Shown: positions 36,801 through 46,150 of the stretch, piece by piece
How the letters are laid out: every line of letters starts with the position of its first letter
Numbering within the stretch: the stretch's first letter is position 1
Translations under genes and position numbers: made by a program
NCBI GenBank assembly: GCA_020091685.1
Contig: CM034613.1
Coordinates: 25,307,958 to 25,371,957, forward strand
Length of the DNA stretch: 64,000 nucleotides
Direction: 5' to 3'
Origin: Lutjanus erythropterus
Lineage: Eukaryota > Chordata > Actinopteri > Lutjaniformes > Lutjanidae
The notes under the pieces: model-generated
Databases searched by the model: none
Seen by the model: only the letters and a program-made list of their open reading frames with translations
Told to the model about the DNA's origin: nothing

Positions 36801-39800
36801 TATATTCTCATATATAAAATTATTATAATACAGTATTATCAAATACCATGGTGTATTGTTCTGTTTTAGTCTGTATATGTATGAGTCTGTGTATTGATTG
36901 AATTGTTTGTGTTTTCAGGTTTGGCGCTCTCTTCTTCATCGTTGTGAATCAGTGTTTCAGCTCGCTGTCGTCTGCTGAACTCTTCATCTCAGAGAGAAAA
37001 CTCTTCATGTAGGTTCAACCCGGACACACATGACATGACACACAGGACATCTCTGTTGATTTCCATGAACCACCTAACCCTCAAGCAAAACCTTAACGGA
37101 ACAATTCAATGTTTTGGAAATTATGCATACTTGCTTTTTTTCATCAGAGTAAGATGAGATAATCAATATCAGTCACACTGTGTTAATTTACTCATGTTAT
37201 TGGGACTCTCTAACCTTATGGGGACCTGAAAATCATCCCCAGATGGTTCAGGAGTCCTCATTTCTGGGTTAAATGAATGGTTCATTTTGAGAGTTACATG
37301 TCTTATTGTTGGAGTCAGATTTAATGATCTATATTAAAAATGGACAAGATCAAAGGCCTCCAAAAAGCGACGCCTGTAGCATCTGGGTCGCCCCCTGGTG
37401 GCTGGCTGCAGTACAAGTCATAAATCCTGCGTCTCAATATTAACGGATAACATACAGACCAAACTAAAACATCAAAGTACACATCAAATTAATTTTTCCC
37501 AACGATGTTGTTTGTCATTTAATGTAGCTGTAATCACACTGAAGTTAATTTCATTAGCTGTGGTTGTGTGGGCAGGAACTCAATACAACGGCTCCAACAA
37601 AGTTATGTCTCCAGCACAAGATGGTATCACTCGTATCCATGATACTTTGGCTTTCTGTACAGTGGGAGGAAGTGGAGATGTGTCCATCTTTATTGACAGT
37701 CATTGGTCAGAGTGTGGTTAGCTTAGCATAACTAATTATTTCAGATTTAACAACTTTTGTGAGTTAAAATATGTCAGTATTGACTTTTGGTTTCATACGA
37801 GACACTAACTTTGGCCTCCTGGTGTTAGTTTCACCCATCCATCCACTCCACTCCACACTTGCTGATTTTGTCAGTCTACACTACATTTAACGGTTTTATT
37901 CTTTGACAGTCGTGTGTAAAATGAGACGCCATCTCTGCACATCACTACTTAAATGTGTGAAATTACATGTGATTAGCAAAAAAGGTGTTGTGATGACATG
38001 CAAATGAAAATGCAAATGAGTGTACTATTTTGTCTCTCATCAGTCATGAGTACATCAGCGGTTACTACAGATTGTCTGTGTACTTCCTGTCCAAGATCCT
38101 GTCTGACATCATCACGCTGAGGACCATCCCCGCCATGGTCTTCACCTGTGTGGCGTACTTCATGATCGGTGGGTTAATATTACTATTATACCCTCTATTT
38201 TAATGATATTTTAATAATCAAGTGATTGTCATTTATCAAGGGAAAATGACGAAAATTCCTCAAATGTGAGAATTTTGGACTCTTGGTCAAACAAATTAAC
38301 TTGTGATTTCTGTTTTTCACTATTTTCTGACATTTTGTAGTTCAAAAGATTAGGTTAAATTTGGTTGTTGTTTTCATGCTTGCATTGACCCTTCCTATGT
38401 CCTGCTAATTTTTTCTCTAAACACTAGCTAACTAGCTAGCTAGATTGGCTTGCTAATTAGTTAGTGTTTTGCTAATATTAGAAACTTCAGATGTGACTTA
38501 ATTTTTGCTGAAGACGACCATGGTCCTCTGGTGTGTGTGTGTGCATGTGTGTGTGTGTGTGTGTGTGCAGGTCTGAAACCAACAGTTGAAGCCTTCTTCC
38601 TCTTCATGTTCACCGTCACTCTGGTCGCCTACACGGCCACCTCCATGGCTCTGGCCATCTCAGCCGACCAGACAGTGGTGGCCATCGCCAACATCTTCAT
38701 GACCATCGCCTGCGTCTTCATGATGGTGACGTACACACACTAACAAGTCAACACACAACAGCAAGTAACTGACTGTTCGCTAAGCCCTGCCCTCTTTAAT
38801 GTTATTGCAGCTATCAATCAATCTGTTCTCAGACACATATACAGTCTTTAATGATATCTGGGTCATTTATAGCTGATAAGGATCAATTTTGTCACCTGCT
38901 AGCTAGCTAGTTAGCTACTGTAGCTAGCTAAGTAATGCTGGCTGAGTTGTAACAACCTGTAACCCCCAAAAATAATTAAGTTAGCAAATGATGTGCTCCT
39001 TGGCCTTGAAAGTAACACTACATTAGCACTGATGCTGTAGGTGGTAAGTTAGTTAGCCTGAAATGCTAATGTTTGCAGTGATTAATTTCCTTGTTGTTGC
39101 AAATGGTCACAATTACAATATAGGCCATTTTTTGATGGCGTAATTATTATTATGGCAATTAAATCTATTTTTTTCATAGTTAATTCTGCGACAATGCACA
39201 CATTTCATTTGAAGAAAGTGTTACTTTGGAATAAACGGCACTAGTAAAGGCAACTTTCTCCATCAAAATCTTACACTAGCAGACATTCCCATGTATGAAA
39301 CCATAAGTACATAAACCAGACGCGATGCTTGTTGTGTTGAAGACATAATATCTGACCTGCTGACGTGTTTTCTGCAGATCTTTGCAGGTTTGCTTGTGAA
39401 TCTTCCCTCCATCGTCAGCTGGCTCGCTTGGTTGAAATACCTCAGTATCCCCCGATATGGCCTCGCTGTACGTACACACAAACACACAAACACACACAGA
39501 CAGTCCTACAATCAAGTATGACCTCAGTTCCTTGTGTTTCTCTTCTTCTGTGGTATTCAAGCTAGTGTGCTGTTATTTTCAGTCTCATCAAAGTAGAATT
39601 ACACAAACTGACTGTAAGTTTAAATATTTTAAAACATGATGATTTTTGTGTGTCAACAGGCTCTGCAGACTAATGAGTTTACTGGGCAGACCTTCACTCA
39701 AGAGCCAAACATCACGTAAGAAACACAAACACACACAATAACCAGGTCAATATATTTATGGATGATTGTAGCTGAATTGTATCTGATTAAGTATTAGTTA

Positions 39801-40138
39801 AGTATTGATGACAGTGTTATTTTAACCATCACTCAGTCAGGTAGATGGTTAACATAAACGAGGCTGACAGTTTGCTAGTTTACTGGTTGGCTACTTACTT
39901 AGATTAAAGGTGAGTGAAAGGTTAGCTACTTAGCTAGCTAGTTAATTAGCCAGTTAGTTAGTTAGTTAGTAACCGAGAAACCATTTCCAGTTTTACAGGG
40001 GAGGACTATCTGAAGGGGCAGGGTGTGGATTTCTCCACCTGGGGTTTTTGGCAGAACCACGTGGCTTTGGGCATCATGACCTTCTGCTTCCTCACCATCG
40101 CTTACCTCAAACTGCGTTTCATCAAGAAATTCACCTAG
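27330..40138 (+). CDS. abcg2: ATP-binding cassette efflux transporter G2 (half-transporter)
   Basis: Eighteen coding exons join in frame for 643 residues: 27330-27386, 27483-27613, 31704-31763, 32668-32782, 33059-33211, 33627-33784, 34228-34330, 34471-34519, 34609-34716, 34842-34946, 35474-35619, 36359-36441, 36919-37008, 38044-38168, 38571-38725, 39378-39467, 39660-39715 and 39991-40138. The layout is ABCG: an N-terminal nucleotide-binding domain, then six membrane segments. Motifs are Walker [10 protein letters not shown] (about 74-82), signature ISGGERKR (181-188), Walker B VLFLDEP (201-207) and H-loop [20 protein letters not shown] and the TM3 arginine (Arg479, equivalent to human Arg482) are conserved. 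Known role: a plasma-membrane homodimer exporting urate, porphyrins and xenobiotics. The last outer loop is about nine residues shorter than in human ABCG2 and lacks its cysteines, but has an N-I-T sequon at Asn593. AATAAA signals are at 40352 and 40533. Which teleost abcg2 paralogue this is remains open. Confidence 0.95.
27900..28395. repeat. CTTAGACCTTAAG-type tandem array, left copy
   Basis: In abcg2 intron 2. Irregular units built on CTTAGACCTTA, GTCTTAAG and GAGAGCATCTTAGAC repeat for nearly 500 bases. The array ends AAGATCTAACATGACCATGC. See the complementary array at 29120-29425. Confidence 0.8.
28396..29119. other. spacer between the two tandem arrays
   Basis: About 720 bases of abcg2 intron with no gene. 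Short ORFs on both strands have no recognisable domains. Confidence 0.4.
29120..29425. repeat. TAAGGTCTAAGATACTCTC-type tandem array, right copy
   Basis: Units of about 55-70 bases made of TAAGGTCTGAGAGACCTTAAGAC and AAGATACTCTCTAAGG. They are essentially the reverse complement of the motifs in the left array. The array ends AAGGTCTAACATGACCATGC, the same terminal sequence in the same orientation as the left array. Confidence 0.8.
29426..31703 (+). other. remainder of abcg2 intron 2
   Basis: A fragment related to the 6438-7121 transposon lies at about 29850-29950 (CTCCAATTCCACAAAAGTTG, then CTGAATACAGTACAAAG). The rest is AT-rich with no gene seen. ORFs at 30206 and 30511 are A-rich compositional readings. 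Confidence 0.45.
32040..32480. repeat. T-rich low-complexity minisatellite in abcg2 intron
   Basis: Degenerate units such as TTTTGTCTTGTCATGTCTTTTATG repeat for over 400 bases. The ORFs they open look like membrane proteins only because T-rich codons encode Phe, Leu and Cys. Confidence 0.7.
33212..33540. repeat. purine-rich (AGA/GACAG) low-complexity tract
   Basis: Nearly the whole intron after the fifth coding exon is A/G on the + strand (AGACAGAGTGAGACAG, AAAGAAAAAG). It is not coding and could adopt non-B DNA. Confidence 0.8.
33582..33618. repeat. (TG)n microsatellite before an abcg2 acceptor
   Basis: The TG run ends about eight bases before the AG that opens exon 33627-33784, so it occupies the polypyrimidine-tract position. 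Confidence 0.95.
33793..33838. repeat. (CA)n microsatellite after the same abcg2 exon
   Basis: It begins eight bases after the donor at 33785 and is complementary to the TG run on the other side of the exon. Confidence 0.95.
38531..38569. repeat. (TG)n microsatellite before an abcg2 acceptor
   Basis: An interrupted TG run reaches the CAG acceptor of exon 38571-38725. Confidence 0.9.
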
Positions 40139-43030
40139 ACCTTCATCATCATCACCACCATCTAAGAAGCAGACCTGTGACCAGAGACGCTGCAGTTTAA
40201 CATTATTTCAGCTCAGGACTCTTTTGACATCTTATTATTTTTTTAATCCCTAAACAGGGATAGTTTGCTGATTTTCATTTACACTTGATTTATTTGATAA
40301 AACATGAAACAGTAATCATCTAGATCTCCAATACTAATGGCTTGTTTGTAAAATAAAATGTGTGTTTATTGAGATGTTAAAGCAAAGTTATTAATTATTT
40401 ATACACTCCCCGCTACAACCAAAGTTCAAGTGTTTATTAACTGTGACATAATTTTTGCACTTTAACATTTAGAGCCAAAGAAAGTAAAAAATTTCCACAC
40501 AAATACAAGTTATATTTATAATTTTTTCATAAAATAAAACATTGAATTTGTATTCTGAATGTCATGGTTTTGTTTCTGACTGCGACTTGCTAATGTTTGC
40601 TAATTAGCACTAAACTCAAAGTACAGTTAGAAAGTTGGCTACTTAAAAATGTACTTGGTCACTTATGTAGTTGCTCAGTTAAAGTGTGAGCTTGACTGAT
40701 ACGTGGTTATTTATGTAAAATATAAATGTATTATACAGTTAGTTGCTTAAAAAAAATAACCTGCCTATCAGTGAGTTGGTTACTTACTTAGTTAAGACAT
40801 TAGCCTGTCAGTTAGACAGTATGGTGGTTAGTTAGTTACTTAGATAAAAGACTATGAAAACTGGCAAAACTGCATGAGCACAAAGCCACAAGACACCGTC
40901 ACAGATGTATTTGTTTTTGTAGCACTTGTTTGAATATTTCAGTACATAAACGTCTGAACTGTGACTGTGTGGCAGTCGTCTGTATGAAACAGCTGAAAGT
41001 GAAAGTCCAAACTTCCACTGTTAAGCTGTTCACTCTGAAGATTGGAAACAGAGAACACACACCTAAATACAAAATACACAAAGAAAATAGTTAATTTTAA
41101 GACAATTTCTAACAGAAAATCACAGTATAACTTTTACTTTTTTGTCAGTATTTAATTAATCCACGAGTCTGTGATGATGAAGAAGAATTCATGCAGAAAG
41201 AAAATAGAAAGTTTTGGAGGATCATCACTTGCACAACTTCAAGAACATGTAGCCACGAGATACATGACTCGGCTTTGACCGACAGCAGGAAGTGGTGGCA
41301 GGTCGAGTGACGGGAATGTGTAACTTTACTTTCTAAGAATTCAGCGCTGAAGTTGTGGTAAGGTATTCTAATAACTGGAGGCAGATGAGATGGGGCAGCT
41401 GCGGTAGAAGGTGGTGACAATAAGCTGCAGTCAAGGCCCAAAGTTTCCAGCAGACCACAGAATAAACAGGAAGTTATAGAAATAGAAATCACCTGTTAGA
41501 TCTTCTGCAGGCTAAAGACCAGGTTTGGGTTTTCATAGGTGAAGAAATTAGGCATGTGCTCTTGATCGGTGATGAAGCTGAAGTAGAAGAAATCCCCCTA
41601 CTACTATACAACCCTTTGGTCTTTCGTCCCCCTTGTGAAACACTTTCTAACTCCTTGTTTTGATAAGTGATATGTAACCAGGGCTGCACAGTTAACTGTA
41701 ATATTATTGAAACTGCCATATGTGCAAAATCCAAATGAACCAGAACCAAATTGCAATGTTTTGAAAGAGGAAAACTGTGTGAGAAAACAGCATTATAATG
41801 AGGTTCTGTAGCACTGAGGTACTGCAGAGACACCTAAAATCTTCAGATTAAAAGAAAACGAATATCACATCATCATGATTAGGGGTCCAAGAAGCGTTGC
41901 TCACTGCCGACAACTACTGTTTTTGTTCTTATTATTCTTTCTTTCTTATTTTTCTCTGTTAAAAGCATTTGTGTAGCAAAACCTGTGACTAAAATTCACC
42001 AAAATTGAGAATGCACTTAACTATCGCACTGAATTTCACCTCTAGGGGGCGCCACAAATGCATAAAGGTTATATTTCAAAATTAGCTGCATGAATTCGTA
42101 AAAAAATCGGTTTGCATGACCCCAGGTCAGGACTCAATCGGTGCATGAAATCTGGTAATGACTGACTTAACTTAGTGTGATTTATGACAACAAATCTAAA
42201 TTTCTAGACTTTTCACAATCCAAACTTCAGCCGTACGTCCTACAGAGCTGAAATTTCTTCAACACGTCTGCTGAATGGTGACTAAAGTCTGTCTGTCTGT
42301 TTGTAGTGAATGCACAACATGTTTTATTTCATCTGTTTTTTTTTATCATATTTCACAAAAAATATTTCACAATGCACCCAAGAAAAGCAGGCTGGTGTGT
42401 GATTTTTTTCAGAATTGTTCCCCCAACAGTTAAAACTGTGCGAATTTTTAAAGTTATGTGACATCCCTGTCTTTGATTTTCTGTTTGTGAGCTTCTTCCT
42501 GGCTCAGCAGCCAGTGGGCGGAGTCAGAGAGGGCAATGTGAACAGTGTGTCTGTAGCAGGTGGAATCCCCCTCATGTACAGAATAATGGCATTCATTGAT
42601 CTGAAGGAAATCTCAAAAAGGCATAAAAACACTAATGTTTCAGAATTTTAATCTTTCAAGTTGTCAGCATCTGGTCCTCTGCTCTAAAAATGTCTTGTTA
42701 ACAGTCTGTTTGGACTTAATCTGCTTTCAGGTCTTGTTTTAATAGTTTTTTTGGGGTTTTTTTTCTTTTTCAGTAAAACTGAACATTGTAAAGCAGAAAT
42801 TATTATTCAGACAAATCATTTCACATATTGCAAATTGCAGTTTAAGTCGTCTATAACTTTTTTACCATATTGTGCAACCAGGTGTAACTTTCATTATTAT
42901 TATCAGCAGACATGGCAAATACTCTGTTACTGTACTTTAAGTAGAGTTTCCAGATATCTGTACTTCACCCCAGGATTTATTTTTCTGCCAGCTTTTTACT
43001 TTCACTCCCAACATTTTTTTTTTTTTTTAC
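40139..43030. other. abcg2 3'UTR and intergenic spacer
   Basis: The first about 400 bases are 3'UTR with two AATAAA signals. Repeat-like fragments include GGGCTGCACAGTTAACTG (about 41682, related to 18065) and a segment with CTAGGGGGCGCCAC (about 42042). An ISRE-like GAAAGTGAAAGT is at about 40995. No gene is seen. Confidence 0.45.
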
Positions 43031-43041
43031 CGCAGCAGAAT

Positions 43042-43054
43042 GTTGCTTAGCAAC
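43042..43054. promoter_or_regulatory. RFX X-box-like palindrome
   Basis: GTTGCTTAGCAAC is a perfect inverted repeat matching the RFX-factor X-box form GTTGCN2GCAAC. It sits just upstream of a candidate exon that ends in CAG|GTAAGA at 43241. Confidence 0.5.
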
Positions 43055-43059
43055 CCGGA

Positions 43060-43241
43060 GACATGGGGACCGGCTCGTCTGTCTCTGTTCAGGAAGCTGT
43101 TGCTGTCCCATGGAGGAGGGGTCACATTATGGACAAATTCACTCGATAACACCGACACTTTTACTGTACAGGAGGCTTAATATGAGGACAAGTTACACAC
43201 TTTACCTTCTAATCAAGACTCGGTCCGTATGGACAGACCAG
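43060..43241 (+). other. candidate non-coding first exon
   Basis: Relatively GC-rich sequence ending in a strong donor (GACCAG|GTAAGA). It could be the first exon of the Ig V-set gene, whose start-codon exon opens with an acceptor at 45193. Joined there, its last ATG (43229) would give a 7-codon uORF. The 5' end is unknown and the assignment is inferred. Confidence 0.35.
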
Positions 43242-44480
43242 GTAAGATAATGTCTGTGTTGACTTTACGGTCTGTGGTGTGAAGGTTCATGTTGTTGTTA
43301 TAACGAGTCTATCAGCTGTAGACCGGCGCTTTTCCCAGATTAGACAAAGTTATAATTAATAACTGACAAAATAATTGATAATTAGTAATTTGATCGGTTC
43401 TCAGTGAGAAGACAGTTCAGCAACAACCGTTATAACCAGACGAGTGATTCATTGAGAAGAAGACAGATCGTAACCCGACCCATGTGACATTTTCAGAAAA
43501 TGATTAAAAATATAAATAAATTGTCTAGAGCGATTTTCTGAGGGTCAAAACTTTCTATAAACTCTTCCACATCGTGCTCTACAGTTCATACCCAAATACA
43601 TTAACGGTAAATATGAATAAAAAGCCAAAATAAAAGGGAACGATGCGAAAGGTTGGTCTGATGTGCGTCACCACTAAATACTTAAAAAATTAGTTAAAAA
43701 TCTCCAGCGCATTTGACCACGACAATAATTACATGAGCACTAAGCGCAAAGGCTTAAGACTGTTTTCAGACAAATGTTGACCGGAAATATTTTTTACGAA
43801 GTGTGAAAAATCGGACATATATTAACGAGATATCGCGACGCGGAGAGATCAAAGTGGAAAACATGGACCATTTATGATCATTTCTATAATCAGTGGACCC
43901 TGAAGGATCTGTCCAATGAGCAACTTAATGTTTAAAGACGTTAGAAAAACGACTTTAATCGCCGCTGCAAACACGTTCAAAAGTGAAAGTTTTTCTCACA
44001 GATGAAGACGTTCACGTTCAGATCATAATTCAAAGGGGGTCGCATCATTTAAAATGTGCAATGAAGGCATTTTGGAGCTGAAGTAGAGAAACTAGCTGTA
44101 ATGTAGTGAATCCATAGGGATTAGTTAACGCTGCGCAGTGATCTGTCTTATCAAGGTTGTTCTGTAGCCACGTGTGCGTACAGCTGTAGTGTTTGCGGAA
44201 GATGTAGTTTTTTTTAGCTGTAGTGTGTGTACTGTGTATTCCCAGTGTACCTCAATGAAAATACTGCCAGAGTCTGATTACTGAACGTACAGTGTCTAAT
44301 TCATTCACTCACCACATACTCATTAAAGGTGACTTTATACTTACTCTAAACTTCTTGTGGATTTTCTGCCATAAAGTTTGTTGCCATTTCTGGCAGAAAG
44401 GCCTGAAAAATCACTAATTTCTCCCAATACACATCAGACAGGTTGAAGCTAAGTACTCAGGACACAGCCGCTTTAAATTA
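43242..44480. other. spacer, no coding signal
   Basis: AT-rich sequence without recognised gene or RNA. It would be intronic if the exon above belongs to the Ig gene. Confidence 0.4.
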
Positions 44481-44499
44481 TTGACTTCCTGGAAGCTTC

Positions 44500-45005
44500 T
44501 TAAAACTTAAATAAAAACGTGATGCAATGATTTGGGAAAGACAAGATATTTAATGTAGAGTCTTAACTTGCATTTGTAGATGCAGAGACAAACTGTGTTT
44601 ACTGACAACAGTTTTCCAAAGTGTTCCCGAGTCCATGTAGTATCCTTTATACAATGATGTGGGTTTTTAATGCAGTTTTTAATGCAGTGCTGCCTGAGGG
44701 GTCAAAGGTCACAGACATTCAGTGTTAGTTTTGCCCACAGTTCACAAAGCCGTGAACGTCACTCCATCCTTGCGTGTGAACGACACGCAGGTGTTTTTGA
44801 GGATTCCACAGTTTTTCCAGTCTTTTGTTGCTTCCAACCTTTCTGATCCTTCTGTAGGTATCAAATTCAGAATGAGTGTACATGTAGAAAAACAAGGTTT
44901 ATCAGTTTGAGCGTTATACATCTTATCTTTATGTTTATTCAGTTGAATACAAGTCAAAAAGGATTTGCAATCACTGCAGTCTGTTTTTATTTGTTTTACA
45001 CTACC
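44500..45005. mobile_element. degraded relative of the 6438-7121 transposon
   Basis: Internal landmarks of that family recur: GATGCAATGATTTGGGAAAGACAAGATATTTAATG at the left, and GTTGAATACAAGTCAAAAAGGATTTGCAATCACTGCA with GTCTGTTTTTATTTG at the right. The terminal TACAACCCC sequences are lost. ORFs inside it (44722 +, 44742 -) are remnants or chance readings. Confidence 0.5.
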
Positions 45006-45200
45006 AGTGAAATATGACTTCAGAGAAAAACATTCATACTAATCACTGTCATCACATCACTCTCAGCCTGCAACAGAACAAAGTGACGACATCTGAACTG
45101 GTTAAAACAAAGTGGTTGAGGTCTTGGACGTTCAGACTGAATGTCAACCAGTTTTCAACTAGAAACTAGAAACTAACTGAACTTTGATCGCAGGGAGAAG

Positions 45201-46150
45201 ATGATCTGCAGGATCCTGCTGCTCATCAAGCTGACCTCCTGTGTCTGTGGTTAGTTTACACCTTCACTTTATTATCCATCAAGACAAAAGACAACACACA
45301 CTTTGACACTTGAGTCTTTAAATGTGTGAGGAGGAAGGTCTCTACAGCACTGAGAGCATCACTAAACTCTCCACACAAACATCTCTAGATGGAGTTTAAA
45401 GTTGTCAGTTTGTCTGCTCCTCACTTTCCCTCTCTGTCTCCTCAACAGGAACATTTGTAGTGAATGTGACACAGACGTCCTATCAGGCAGAGGAGAACCA
45501 CAACATCACACTGGAATGGACGTTCACAAACAAACCTGATGCTTCACTCCGCTCCCTTTACATCTTCTGTGACATGATGAATCATCTCAAGAACCCAGGA
45601 GTGTTTCATCTACATGAAGGTGTTGAAGTCTCAGAGTCTCTGGATGAACAGTTTGCAGGACGAGTCCAGTGGGACAAAGTTGTCCTCAGAGAAGGACGAC
45701 TCAGACTTCATGTGTCCAGACTCAGGACTGAAGACTCGGGCCTGTATGTCTGTGAAGTGAGAATAAATTACAGCTGGGGCTCTGACAAGTGTCGTCTCAA
45801 TATCACTGGTGAGTTGATTCAGTAGAAATTTCTTAACAGGTAAAATTCAGCAGCTTTTCTTTATGAGTAAGAATCTGAGAAGAAAAGTATTGAGGACTAT
45901 AAATCCACAATCCTTCCTCTTCCTGGAAATATGTTCTAACTTAGTCTGTTGTAAATATTCTGTTTTCTTTTACAGTGAATTTTTTTTTTCTCTCTACATG
46001 AATGACTCAGATTAGTTTGGTGTCTTTGCAGCAGCGAGGGATCAGCCTGAACCTGAGAGACCAAACACAGAGAGTCGAGGAAGGACCGTCCTCGACTGTG
46101 GACTGGGACTGACAGCAGCAGCTCTGCTGACTGTTTGGTACCTTTTCTAA
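45201..46150 (+). CDS. single Ig V-set domain type I membrane (or GPI) protein
   Basis: The exons are 45201-45249, 45449-45808 and 46032-46150. All introns are phase 1, for 175 residues. Exon 1 is a signal peptide (MICRILLLIKLTSCVCG). Exon 2 is one complete V-type Ig domain with several N-glycosylation sequons (NVT, NIT, NYS, NIT) and the F-strand motif DSGLYVCEV. Exon 3 gives a short stalk and a hydrophobic C-terminus (GLGLTAAALLTVWYLF) that ends exactly at the stop. There is thus no cytoplasmic tail. The B-strand position that normally holds Cys reads ITLEWTF, and another Cys occurs in the C strand (YIFCDMM). The fold and order recall fish PD-L1/butyrophilin-like V-set proteins. I know similar fish sequences but no established name or ligand. 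AATAAA is at 47492. Confidence 0.8.
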
